This document shows, in pieces, positions 18,885-28,200 of a DNA stretch of 64,000 nt; positions within the stretch are counted from its first letter, which is position 1; the number at the start of each line of letters is the position of its first letter. A model generated the notes under the pieces. It had not been told where the DNA came from. It searched no databases and saw nothing but the letters and a program-made list of their open reading frames with translations. The translations under genes and the position numbers were made by a program. Source of the stretch: Gammaproteobacteria bacterium Ga0077536 (GTDB taxonomy: Bacteria; Pseudomonadota; Gammaproteobacteria; Ga0077536); assembly GCA_001464935.1 (NCBI GenBank), contig LNEL01000056.1, positions 155,114 through 219,113 of the forward strand, written 5' to 3'.

Positions 18885-21062
18885 ATGTCAGTGGCGACGG
18901 GCGAGCGTGGGCAGCGGGCTCTGCTGGAAGAGCTCGCGTCACTGCGCGCACGGGTGGCCGAATACGAAGAGCTGATGCGGGCCATCCGCACCGGCGAGGT
19001 CGACGCGCTGTTTCTCAGCGAGGGGGACGACTGCCGCACCCTGACCCTGGGCGATGCCGGTTCGACCTATCGCGCGCTGGTCGAGGCGATGAGCGAAGGC
19101 GCGGCCATCGTGCAACGCGACGGGACGCTGTTCTACTGCAACAGCCGGCTGGCCGCGATGCTGGAAATGCCGCTCGAGGCCGTGATGGGCGCCTCGCTGC
19201 TGGACTTCGTCGCGCCCGCGGGCCGGGCCGGCGCGGCACGGCTGCTGGCCGCGGGACTACTGCGCCGGAGCAGCGGGGAACTGACGATGCACCGGCATGC
19301 CAGCGGATTGATGCCCGTCCAGTGGTCGGTCAGCCCGCTGCAACTCGGCGGACACAAGGGCGTGTGCGTCGTCGCCACCGATCTCACGGAGCGTTATCGC
19401 GTGCAGGAAGCATTGCGCAGCCTGTCGCTGATCGACGAACTCACGGGACTGTTCAATCGCCGCGGTTTCATCATGCACGCCGAGCAGCAGCTGAAGCTCG
19501 CGCGGCGCATCGACGGCCAGCTGCTGCTGGTGTTCGCCGATCTCGACGGGCTGAAGCCGATCAACGATGAACTCGGCCACCAGGCCGGCGACCATGCGAT
19601 CAGCGATGCCGCCGAGGTGCTGCGCCGGAGCTTTCGCGAATCCGACATTCTTGCCCGCCTCGGCGGGGACGAGTTCGCGGTGCTCGCCACCGGAACCGAT
19701 GGCCATGCGATCGACGTCATTCATCAACGACTGCAGAAGCACGTCGACGAACACAATGAACGCGGTGGCCGGCCCTACCGGCTTTCCATCAGCGTCGGGA
19801 TCATTCCTTACGAGCCGTCGCAACCGGCTCCCGTGATCGAACTGCTGACACGCGCAGATGCCGCGATGTACGCGAACAAGCGCGACAAGCGCCGCGCGGA
19901 ACCCCGCAGCGGTTGCCCCGACATTCCCATCGATATGCCGCACGCGACGCCGACGCCTGGTCGCGGCGCAGATGCGGGCGCGCCGCAGATCGGCGTCTGG
20001 GAGTGGACGCTGGACAACAACCGCGTGCTGTGGTCGCCGGAGATGCGCGAGGTGCTCGGCATCGTCGACTTCGACGGGACCCTGCCGTCCTTCGTCGCGC
20101 TGCTGCATGCCGACGATCGCATGCGCGTGATCACGGAGGCGCGCCGCGCGTTGGCGCAGCGCGCGAGCTTCGTGTCGCAGTTCCGCGTGCAGACCGCCGA
20201 TGGACGCGTGCGGCTCGTGGCCAGCCGCGCGCACGGCGAATACGCCGCCGACGGCCGTGTGCAGCGCCTGCTGGGCACGCTGACCGATCTCACCGGCTTC
20301 GCCGCGGCGAGCGAGCTTGCGCAGGCGACGCTCGACACGATACCGGCCAATATCTGTGTGCTCGACAGTGATTCGCGAATCGTGTCGGTCAATCGCGGCT
20401 GGCGCGAATTCGCGCAGGCCAACGGCGCGCCCGATGCAGCGCAACACCTGGGCCTGCGATATCTGGACGCCTGCGCGGCTGATCACGGTCCGCAGGCCGC
20501 CCTGTCGCACCGTTTTGCAGCCGGACTGGGCGACGTGATCGCGGGCCGTCGCGCGCACTTCGAGCAGGACTATCCGTGTCACAGCGCCCACGCGCAGCGC
20601 TGGTTCAACGTGAGCGTCGCGCGCTTCGACATCGCCGGCGAAACACGCGTGCTGGTGCGTCACCAGGAAATCACCGAGTCGGTGGTCGTCGAGGATTGCC
20701 TGTCGGAGACGCTGCACCCGAGCGAAGAACCCGGGCACCAGGTGCGCGACGGCATCTTCATCGTGCAGGATGAACATCTTGTGTTCGTCAATCACGCCGG
20801 TGCGCAGCTGCTGCACACCGCGTCCGATCAGCTCGTGGGACGGCGCCTGACCGATCTGATGACGCCGACCCAGGCTCGTCAGTGGCGCGAACGACTGACA
20901 ACCCGTGGTGGCCAGCGTCGCCGGCGCAGCGAAGGACGCATGGTGTTGCAGGCAGCCGACGGCGCGACGATCGAGGTCACCGCCACCGTCACGCCGACGC
21001 TGTACAACGGCCTGCCTGCGTTGCTCGGAACGCTGCATAGCACGGCACGTCCAGCCGACTGA
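18885..21062 (+). CDS. PAS-GGDEF-PAS protein, probable diguanylate cyclase downstream of kaiBC
   Basis: 725 residues without membrane segments. The N-terminal helix LRARVAEYEELMRAIRTGEV is followed by a PAS domain (to about 170), a GGDEF domain and then three PAS-like domains (about 365-725). The catalytic motif is an intact LGGDEFAVL (260-264), and RESD sits five residues before it, a complete inhibitory I-site. Active c-di-GMP synthesis with product feedback is therefore expected. The order is unusual: most of the sensor part lies after the cyclase. ATG 18885 is preferred over GTG 18870, which would add five residues. It starts 51 bp after kaiB on the same strand. Confidence 0.9.
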   Translation: MSVATGERGQRALLEELASLRARVAEYEELMRAIRTGEVDALFLSEGDDCRTLTLGDAGSTYRALVEAMSEGAAIVQRDGTLFYCNSRLAAMLEMPLEAVMGASLLDFVAPAGRAGAARLLAAGLLRRSSGELTMHRHASGLMPVQWSVSPLQLGGHKGVCVVATDLTERYRVQEALRSLSLIDELTGLFNRRGFIMHAEQQLKLARRIDGQLLLVFADLDGLKPINDELGHQAGDHAISDAAEVLRRSFRESDILARLGGDEFAVLATGTDGHAIDVIHQRLQKHVDEHNERGGRPYRLSISVGIIPYEPSQPAPVIELLTRADAAMYANKRDKRRAEPRSGCPDIPIDMPHATPTPGRGADAGAPQIGVWEWTLDNNRVLWSPEMREVLGIVDFDGTLPSFVALLHADDRMRVITEARRALAQRASFVSQFRVQTADGRVRLVASRAHGEYAADGRVQRLLGTLTDLTGFAAASELAQATLDTIPANICVLDSDSRIVSVNRGWREFAQANGAPDAAQHLGLRYLDACAADHGPQAALSHRFAAGLGDVIAGRRAHFEQDYPCHSAHAQRWFNVSVARFDIAGETRVLVRHQEITESVVVEDCLSETLHPSEEPGHQVRDGIFIVQDEHLVFVNHAGAQLLHTASDQLVGRRLTDLMTPTQARQWRERLTTRGGQRRRRSEGRMVLQAADGATIEVTATVTPTLYNGLPALLGTLHSTARPAD

Positions 21063-21134
21063 GGAACCGGCACCCGCTTCGAAGGCACTGGGGCAGGCAC
21101 GCGGCATTTTGAATCGCTGAGCGCCGTACCATTC

Positions 21135-21166
21135 GCAGGTTGAGCTTGTTTCGTCAGCCCAACAAT
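21135..21166 (-). repeat. Degenerate single REP-like repeat (family A)
   Basis: GTTGAGCTTGTTTCGTCAGC followed by CCAAC is a decayed copy of the TTGGGCTTCCTGCGTCAGCC unit found in inverted pairs at 34.8 and 53.9 kb. It keeps the flanking arms but has lost part of the loop and of the stem complementarity. It lies just before a family B element. Confidence 0.55.
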
Positions 21167-21202
21167 CACCAGGCGCCGGCCCCAGCCGGCCTCAAGAACG
21201 CT

Positions 21203-21291
21203 CGGTGTAGCCCGGGTGCAACGCAGTGGAACCCTGGATCCGCGGGGTCTGACACACCGCTCCCGGGTTCCGCGCTGCGGGACTTTCACAT
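21203..21291 (+). repeat. Family B dispersed element, internally deleted copy
   Basis: Contains GTAGCCCGGGTGCAACGCAG, GGTCTGACA and CTCCCGGGTTCCGCGCTGCG in the same order as the copy at 54060-54194. It ends in GACTTTCACA, the same right end as the other copies. About 30 bp before the right end, including the second CCCGGGCTAC arm, are missing, and the left GAAAGT end is not recognisable. The region 21063-21373 holds this element and the REP-like fragment and no gene that I can see. Confidence 0.8.
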
Positions 21292-21373
21292 CATCCTGCA
21301 CAGTGATCTGGAGATCTCGCCCGAGATCGTGGCGAGTGATCGATATCTGCACTCAACCCTTCAGCGGCGGCCG

Positions 21374-21811
21374 TCAGCCCGACGGCGTCGGGTCCAGCGC
21401 CAGCTGCAAGGTGTCACGGGGCGACATTTCATGCGGCAGACTCAGTGTCAGCCACTGGGAACCGGCGCCGCGGCGATTCAGCGCGGCCCGCGACAGGTTC
21501 CGCTTGGCGCTGTGCTCGATTTCGCCCCGTTCATTGACCAGTGATACCCGCACCGCACGCGCGAGATGCGCTCCGCGGAAGCCCTGGCGTACCACGCGCA
21601 CGCGAACGAGAACATCGCCCGCGACCTGGCGCGCGCCCACCAGCGACACGCGCAGGGTGCGGTCGCTCGTCGAACTCACGGTGAGATCGAGTTTGCGACC
21701 AGTCTCGAATCCTGTCCCGGCGGCGTTGCTGCCTGTGGCGAAGATGCCCATGCCCACGAGGGCGACAGCAAGGCTCCATGCCTTCATTCTTGATCCCGGT
21801 GATGTTTTCAT
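21374..21811 (-). CDS. Secreted protein of unknown function, co-regulated with the RND operon
   Basis: 145 residues from ATG 21811 (AGGAGG 4 nt upstream). An N-terminal signal peptide runs through WSLAVALVGMGIFATGSNA; the mature ~115 residues look beta-rich (LDLTVSSTSDRTLRVSLVG, DVLVRVRVVRQGF) with no Cys and few His or Met, so it is not an obvious metal chaperone. I recognise no family. Its promoter at 21845-21877 carries the same 33-bp element as the promoter of the efflux operon 2.3 kb away, so it is probably controlled by the neighbouring two-component system. Confidence 0.75.
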   Translation of the reverse strand: MKTSPGSRMKAWSLAVALVGMGIFATGSNAAGTGFETGRKLDLTVSSTSDRTLRVSLVGARQVAGDVLVRVRVVRQGFRGAHLARAVRVSLVNERGEIEHSAKRNLSRAALNRRGAGSQWLTLSLPHEMSPRDTLQLALDPTPSG

Positions 21812-21844
21812 CACTCCTCCTGATTTAGTCTGGCGATGCTCACG

Positions 21845-21877
21845 AGACTAGACGGGCAAGCTTTGAAATGACTTAAG
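21845..21877 (-). promoter_or_regulatory. Shared promoter/operator, copy 1 (secreted-protein gene)
   Basis: Read on the minus strand: CTTAAG, 4 nt, TTCAAAGCTT, 6 nt, CTAGTCT. The same string with the same spacings occurs on the plus strand at 24118-24150. CTAGTCT is well placed as a -10 box: a start near 21838 gives a 27-nt leader with an AGGAGG site before ATG 21811. The CTTAAG-N5-TCAAAG arrangement covers the -35 region, as for OmpR-family activators of the PmrA/QseB type. Confidence 0.75.
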
Positions 21878-22054
21878 GAAACTCTGGAACACGTCCATCG
21901 TCGACTTGTCCAGACCCGGCGAACCCGGCGCGTGTCCGTGCTCGCCCCCATGAATCAAGCGCTTGCGAACTTGATTCTTGGGCGGGCCCGTCCTGGCCCG
22001 CGGAAACGCTGCTTTGCAGGGTTTCCTCAACCCGAACACCTGCAGGTGGATGCG

Positions 22055-22720
22055 ATGCGGCTGTTGATCGTCGAAGACTCGACCGTGCTGCGGGCCTCGC
22101 TCGGTGCCCAGCTGCGCGATCAGCTGTGGACAGTCGACGAAGCGGCCGATGGCCACAGCGCGCTGGCACACCTCGAGCGCTACCCGTACGACGCCGTCAT
22201 CCTCGATCTGATGCTGCCGGGTGTCGACGGCCTGCAGGTCCTGCAGCGCATGCGCGCCGCGGGCTCGCAGACACGCGTGCTGGTGCTGTCGGCGCGCGAT
22301 CAGGTCGCCGACCGCGTGCTGGCCCTGAATGCCGGCGCCGACGACTATCTCGTCAAGCCGTTCTCCTTCCAGGAGCTCGTTTCGCGCCTGCAGGCACTGA
22401 TGCGTCGCCAGCTCGAGGGCGGCGCGCCCGCGATCGAAATCGCTCGCCTGCGCATCGACCCGCGCGCGCGTGTGGCGAGCGTCGACGGACACGAGCTCAG
22501 CCTCACGCCGAAGGAGTACGGCGTGCTCGAGGCGCTCGCGCGCAACCGGGGCCAGGTCACCACGCGTGAGCGCCTGTTCGAACACCTCTACGACAGCCGC
22601 AGTGAATCGTCGGACAAGGTGATCGAAGTCCTCATCAGTACGCTGCGGGTCAAGCTCGCCGCCGCCGGCCTGACCGACCTGATCAAGACGCGGCGCGGGT
22701 TCGGCTACCTTGTCGAATAA
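22055..22720 (+). CDS. OmpR-family response regulator (PmrA/QseB-like)
   Basis: 221 residues: receiver with VEDST and phospho-acceptor Asp51 (VILDLMLPGVDGL), Lys in YLVKPFSF, then a winged-helix DNA-binding domain (LTPKEYGVLEALARNRGQVT, VIEVLISTLRVKL, IKTRRGFGYL). The ATG at 22055 is chosen because the receiver starts there and AGGTGGA lies before it; the open frame upstream has no domain. The kinase gene overlaps its end. The subfamily typically binds CTTAAG-like direct repeats, which are found at 21872-21877 and 24118-24123. Likely target genes are the efflux operon and the secreted protein. Confidence 0.93.
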   Translation: MRLLIVEDSTVLRASLGAQLRDQLWTVDEAADGHSALAHLERYPYDAVILDLMLPGVDGLQVLQRMRAAGSQTRVLVLSARDQVADRVLALNAGADDYLVKPFSFQELVSRLQALMRRQLEGGAPAIEIARLRIDPRARVASVDGHELSLTPKEYGVLEALARNRGQVTTRERLFEHLYDSRSESSDKVIEVLISTLRVKLAAAGLTDLIKTRRGFGYLVE

Positions 22721-24080
22721 GCGTTCGCCGTCGCTGCGTCGCGCGCTTGCGCTGCGCCTGGTGCTCGGTGGCGGGCTGCTGCTGGGTTGCCTGTTCGAAG
22801 CCCTGGACTGGCTGATCGATCACGAGCTCTACACCCGCTTCGACGAGGCCCTGACCGAACGCGGTCGACTGCTCGCCACCGAACTGACCGGCAAGGTGCC
22901 GCCCGGACGCCGCGTTCCCGCCGGTTGGCCGGAGTTCAGGGCGGGCAATCACACCGACTTCTTCCAGCTGTGGGATCGCGACGGCGGCACGCTCGCGCGT
23001 TCGCCGTCGAGCGGCGCGCGCGATCTGTCCCGTCCGCCCCAGCCCCCCACCACCGAGGCGGTGCTTTACGATCTCGAGCTGCCGGACGGTCACCGCGGCC
23101 GCGCCGCCGCGCTGCGCGTCGACGGCAATGCGTCCATCTTCGTGATCGCGGCGGAACGCGAGGCGCTGGACGCACTCGAGCGCCGCATCCATGCCGCGTT
23201 GATCGTGACCATCGGCATCGTGCTCGTGCTGGTCGTCAGCCTGTCGATCACCGCCGTGCGACGGGCACTGCGTCCCCTCGAGGAGTTCGGCGCCGACGCC
23301 GAGCGCCGCTCGCTCGATCCCGCGGTCAGCGCCTACGACGTCGGCGGGCTGCCGGTCGAGCTGCAGCCGATGGCGGCCGCGCTCGATCGCGCATTCACGC
23401 GGCTCACGCAGCTGCTGTTGCGGGAGCGCCGCTTCGCGCGCGATCTCGCCCACGAGCTGCGCACGCCGCTCGCCGAAATGTTCGCGCTGGTGGAAACGGT
23501 GCCCGCCGTCGGCGCGCAGCGTGAGGCGCTGGCGCAGGCGCTGACGGGGATGACGCGTATCGTCGACGGGCTGCTGGCGCTCGCGCGCTACGAGGCCGGA
23601 ATCGACGCACCGGCGATCGAGCCGGTCGAACTCGCGGCGGTGGTGCGTGCCCAGTTGAACGCGCTGTCGGCCGTTGCCGCGCAGCGCCAGATCGTCGTGG
23701 ATGCAGCAGTGCCGGACGAGATGTGGGTGATGACCGACGAACTGCTGATCGAGCGCATCGTGGCGAATCTCCTCAGCAATGCCGTCGCGCATGCGCCGGA
23801 GGGCAGTCGCATCGAGGTCCGCCTCGAACAGCGCGAAACCGGGCTGCGCTTCGTCGTCGACAACGCAGCACCCGACCTGACCGCAGCGGAAGTCGCCCGC
23901 CTGGGGGAGCGTCACTTCCGCAGCACCCACGCGTCGGCGAGCGGCGGTCACGCCGGACTCGGTCTCGCGCTGTGCATGGCGCTCGGCGAGCAGCTCGGAC
24001 TGGCGATGGATTTCGCGCTGGCGGCAGGCCGGCTGACGGTCACCGTGACGGGGCTGCGTCGACTCGACGCCGAACTCTGA
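22710..24080 (+). CDS. Sensor histidine kinase of the efflux locus
   Basis: 456 residues from a TTG at 22710 that overlaps the regulator stop by 11 bp; a GTG at 22764 would remove 18 residues and leave the first membrane helix short of its basic flank, so TTG is preferred. Membrane helix 1 is about 15-35, a periplasmic sensor part about 36-150, helix 2 about 160-182, then HAMP. His248 lies in RDLAHELRTPLAEM; N box LLSNAVAHAP and a G box GGHAGLGLALC follow, the latter partly degenerate. The sensor part has no obvious metal-binding cluster. Partner of the regulator at 22055. Confidence 0.9.
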   Translation: MSNKRSPSLRRALALRLVLGGGLLLGCLFEALDWLIDHELYTRFDEALTERGRLLATELTGKVPPGRRVPAGWPEFRAGNHTDFFQLWDRDGGTLARSPSSGARDLSRPPQPPTTEAVLYDLELPDGHRGRAAALRVDGNASIFVIAAEREALDALERRIHAALIVTIGIVLVLVVSLSITAVRRALRPLEEFGADAERRSLDPAVSAYDVGGLPVELQPMAAALDRAFTRLTQLLLRERRFARDLAHELRTPLAEMFALVETVPAVGAQREALAQALTGMTRIVDGLLALARYEAGIDAPAIEPVELAAVVRAQLNALSAVAAQRQIVVDAAVPDEMWVMTDELLIERIVANLLSNAVAHAPEGSRIEVRLEQRETGLRFVVDNAAPDLTAAEVARLGERHFRSTHASASGGHAGLGLALCMALGEQLGLAMDFALAAGRLTVTVTGLRRLDAEL

Positions 24081-24117
24081 GGGGCGCGCCTGCCCACCCG
24101 ACGCGCCGTGTACAGCG

Positions 24118-24150
24118 CTTAAGCGCGTTCAAAGCTTCGCAGCCTAGTCT
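24118..24150 (+). promoter_or_regulatory. Shared promoter/operator, copy 2 (RND efflux operon)
   Basis: CTTAAG (24118-24123), GCGC-type 4-nt gap, TTCAAAGCTT (24128-24137), 6 nt, CTAGTCT (24144-24150). All three blocks match copy 1 exactly, and both gaps have equal length. CTTAAG is also the centre of a 12-bp palindrome GCGCTTAAGCGC (24115-24126). No -35 hexamer is present at the right distance from TAGTCT, consistent with activator-dependent transcription. The start codon of the adaptor gene lies 25 bp after the -10. Confidence 0.75.
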
Positions 24151-24174
24151 GCCGGGTGTCTCCACTCCGGCACG

Positions 24175-25269
24175 ATGTCCATGCTCCAACGCCTGTTCCG
24201 ACGGCAGCCCCGCCTGCAGCGCCTGTGCGCGTTCGCCCTGTTCGCCGTCAGCGCCAGTGCTGGCGCGGCCGACCGTCCCGACGCTGCACCGATTTCGCTG
24301 GCACCGGCGCAGGCCACGGCGCTCGGGGTGTCCGCGGTACCGGTTGTGGGGGCCACGACCCTTGCCCTCGACGGCCTGGTCGGCAGCGTCGCGCTGCCGC
24401 TCGTGGGCACGACAGTCGTCACGCCGCCGTACGGAGGGCGTATCGCACAGGTCAGCGTCGACGAAGGAGAGCATGTCACCGCGGGTCAGCTGCTGGCCGT
24501 CATCGACAGCCGCGACTACGCCGACGACCGCGCGCGGCTGACAGAACTCGCGAGTCGCGCCAGCGTTGCCCGGCAGCAGGCCGACCGCGATCGCCTGCTC
24601 GCAAGCGAGGGCATCATCGCGGCTTCGCGTGCGACGGCGAGCGCCGCGACTGCGCACGAACTCGGCGCCGCGCGCGACGGACTCGCCGCGACGCTGCGGC
24701 CGATCGCAGATGCCAGCACCGGCGGCACGCTCGCGCGTTTCGAACTGCGCGCCCCCGCGGCGGGCGTCGTCGTGCGCCGCCACGTGATGACCGGCGAGCG
24801 CGTCGACTCGCTCGCGCCGGCCTTCGTGCTGGCGGCCAGCACGGCGTGGCGCGTCGAAGTGCACGTGCCCGTCCACGTGATGCAGCGTCTCGGCAGCAAT
24901 GCCAGCCTGCGCGTCGGTGACCTGCAGGTGCCGATCACGGGCCGGGGCATGACCCTCGATGAACAGACGCAGACCGTGGTCGTGCGCGGGGAACTGCCGC
25001 CGGACAGCGGTCTCGTGCCGGGTCAGCAGATAGTCGCGAGCCTGCACTTGCCGGCTCCCGCGGCTGCGCTCGAAGTGCCGCGCTCGGCGCTGCTGCACGC
25101 AGGTGAGTCGGTCGGCGTGTTCGTGGTCGAGGACGGGCGCTATCGTCTCGTGCCCGTCACGGTGCTCGCCGAGAACGCGCACACCGCCGTGATCGAGGCG
25201 CCGATCGCGGTCGGCGACGCGATCGTCGGCACCGGGGTCAGCGCGCTCAAGTCGCTGCTGGAGCGCTGA
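24175..25269 (+). CDS. RND efflux periplasmic adaptor (HlyD/CusB-type)
   Basis: 364-residue membrane-fusion protein. The signal peptide ends near SASAGAADR (about residue 32). Lipoyl-like half-motifs PPYGGRIAQVSVDEGEHVTAGQ and RAPAAGVVVRRHVMTGERVD-type segments flank a short helical hairpin, as in CusB/CzcB adaptors; beta-barrel and membrane-proximal parts follow (VPGQQIVASLHLP, LEVPRSALLHAG). It bridges the inner-membrane pump and outer-membrane channel encoded next. The pump gene begins 1 bp after the stop, so they are co-translated. No Met/His-rich N-terminal metal site is visible. Confidence 0.93.
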   Translation: MSMLQRLFRRQPRLQRLCAFALFAVSASAGAADRPDAAPISLAPAQATALGVSAVPVVGATTLALDGLVGSVALPLVGTTVVTPPYGGRIAQVSVDEGEHVTAGQLLAVIDSRDYADDRARLTELASRASVARQQADRDRLLASEGIIAASRATASAATAHELGAARDGLAATLRPIADASTGGTLARFELRAPAAGVVVRRHVMTGERVDSLAPAFVLAASTAWRVEVHVPVHVMQRLGSNASLRVGDLQVPITGRGMTLDEQTQTVVVRGELPPDSGLVPGQQIVASLHLPAPAAALEVPRSALLHAGESVGVFVVEDGRYRLVPVTVLAENAHTAVIEAPIAVGDAIVGTGVSALKSLLER

Positions 25270-25270
25270 G

Positions 25271-28200
25271 ATGCTGTCCCGACTCATCGAATGGAGCCTC
25301 AGTCAGCGCCTGCTCGCACTGGTCGTCACCTTCGCGCTCGCGGCCGCCGGTGTGCATGCCTACCTGACATTGCCGATCGACGCCTTTCCCGACATCTCGC
25401 CGACGCAGGTGAAGCTGATCCTCAAGGTACCGGGCATGACGCCGGAGGAAGTCGAGAATCGCGTCATCGTGCCGCTGGAGCTCGGCCTGCTCGGGATCCC
25501 GCGCCAGACCATGCTGCGGACTTCCGCCAAGTATGCGATCGCCGATCTCACGATCGATTTCGAGGAAGGCACCGACATCTACTGGGCGCGCCAGCAGGTC
25601 GCGGAGCGCTACGCCGACATCGCGGGCGAACTCCCGGACGGTATCGAAGGGGGGCTGGCCCCGCTGGCCACGCCGCTGAGCGACCTGTTCATGTTCACGA
25701 TCGAAGGCGGCGATCTGTCGCCGCAGGCGCGCCGGGCCCTGCTCGATTTCACGTTGCGGCCGGCGCTGCGCACGATTCCCGGCGTGGCGGACGTCAATGC
25801 GCTGGGTGGCGAGGTGCGCGCGATGACGGTAATCCCCGACCGGGCGGCGCTGACGCGTACACGCCTCGCCTACGGCGACCTCGTCGCCGCCATCGAGCGC
25901 AACAATCGCAACGATGGCGCGGGCCGCCTCGGCGACGGTGAGGAAACCTTGATCGTGCGCGCCGAAGGCGCCATCGCCACGCCGGCGGATCTGCGCGCGA
26001 TCGTCGTCGCCGAGCGCGATGGGATGATCGTGCGGCTCGGTGATGTGGCCGAGGTCCGGTTCGAAAGCCTCACGCGCTACGGGGCCGTGACACGCGACGG
26101 TCAGGGCGAAGCGGTCGAGGGGCTGGTGATCGGGCTGCGCGGCGCGAACGCCTCGGCGGTCGTCGCCGCCGTGCGCGCACGACTCGACGAACTCGCGCCG
26201 AGTCTGCCGGCCGGTGTGCGCATCGAAGTCTTCTACGATCGCAGCGTTCTCATCGGCCGCGCGGTCGGCACCGTGACCAAAGCGTTGCTCGAGGCAAGCG
26301 CGCTCGTCGTCGTGCTGTTGCTCGTCTTCCTCGGCGATCTGCGCGCGGCGCTGGTCGTGACCCTGTTGCTGCCGCTCGCCGCCCTGGTGACCTTCCTGCT
26401 GATGCGGCTGTTCGGGCTCACCGCGAACCTGATGAGTCTCGGCGGCCTCGCCATCGCCATCGGCATGCTGGTCGATGCCGCGGTGGTCGTCGTCGAGAAC
26501 ACGATGACGCAGTTCCAGGCGCCCGGTGCGGCGCGCCTGCCGCGACTGCACCTGGTCTACCGCGCGGCGGCCGAAGTCGCACCACCCGTTGCGGCCGGCG
26601 TGCTCATCATCTGCCTGGTGTTCCTGCCGTTGCTGACGCTGACCGATCTCGAGGGCAAGCTGTTCGCCCCGGTGGCGCTGACGATAGTCTTTGCGCTCGC
26701 CGGATCGCTGTTGCTGTCGCTGACGGTGGTGCCGGTGATCGCATCGCTGCTGCTGAAGCAGGCGGCGCATCAGGATCCCTTCGTCGTGCGGCTGCTGGAG
26801 CGACTCTATCGTCCGGTGCTCGCCGCGGCGCTGCGCGCGCCGCGCGTGGTCGGCATCGGGGCCTTCGCGCTGCTCGCCGTCGGCGTCGTGGCCTATCTCG
26901 ACGTCGGCAAGACCTTCATGCCGACGATGGACGAAGGCGATCTGCTCGTGCAGCTCGAAAAACTGCCGTCGATCAGCCTCGCGCACTCCGTGGCCGCCGA
27001 CCTGCGCGTCGAGCAGCGGCTGCTCGAGGCCGTGCCCGAGATCAGCCACATCGTCGCGCGCGTCGGGGCCGACGAACTCGGCTTCGATCCGATGGGGCTC
27101 AACCAGAGTGATGTCTTCCTGCAGCTGAAGCCAAAGGATCAATGGCGCACACCCGACAAGGTCTGGCTGGCGCAACGCATCCGCGAGGTCGTCGAAGAGT
27201 TTCCCGGTATCGGATTCAGTTTCACGCAGCCGATCGAGATGCGCGTCGCCGAAATGTTGACCGGCAGCCGTGGTGACGTCGCGGTCAAGGTGTTCGGACC
27301 GGAACTCGCGCGGCTCGATGAACTCGCCGCCGGCATCGAAGCCGCGCTGCACGAAGTGCCCGGCAGTCAGGACGTGTTCACGCTCAGCAACGGTGGCGTG
27401 CAGTACCTGACGACCCGCATCGACCGGCTCGCCGCCGGTCGCGCGGGCCTGTCGATCGTCGACGTCCAGGACGAACTGCGCACGCAGATCGAAGGCCGAC
27501 GCGCCGGCCTCGTGATCGAGCCGGGACGCCGCACGCCGCTGCTGGTGCGGGGTGACGCGAGCCTGCGCGAGGATCCGGCGGCACTGCCGCGCGGCAGCGT
27601 CACGAGTCCGCGTGGCGGCACGGTGCCGCTGGCCCAGATTGCGACGATCGAGCGCAGCGACGGCCCGGTGAAAGTCGATCGCGAGAACGGATCGCGCTAT
27701 GCGGTGATCCAGGCCAATGTCACCGGCCGCGACCTGGTCGGCTTCGTCGAAGAGGCACGGCAGCGCGTGGACGCCACGGTCAAGCTGCCGGACGGCTACA
27801 CCGTGCGCTGGGGTGGCCAGTTCGAGAACCAGCAGCGCGCAGCGACCCGGCTCGCGCTGGTGGTGCCGGTCGCGCTGTCGCTGATCTTCGTCGTGTTGTT
27901 CATGACCTTCGGATCGGCGCGCCAGGCTCTGCTGATCCTCGCGAACATTCCCTTTGCGCTGGTCGGCGGCGTACTGGGCCTGTGGCTCGCCGGTGAGTAC
28001 CTGTCGGTGCCGGCCTCGGTCGGCTTCATCGCCCTGTTGGGCATTGCGGTGCTGAACGGGCTCGTGCTGGTCGCACATTTCAATCAGTTGCTCGCGACCG
28101 GCATGGCGATAGGTCGCGTCGTCGAGGAAGGGGCGCGGCGACGCCTGCGCCCCGTGCTGATGACGGCCGCGATCACTGCACTGGGCCTTGTGCCGATGCT

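Noticed and set aside
25247..28078. Very long open frame on the minus strand under the RND pump gene (943 codons)
   Set aside because: Its translation is His/Arg/Asp-rich low-complexity sequence without domains; it is a codon-bias shadow of the pump gene in GC-rich DNA.
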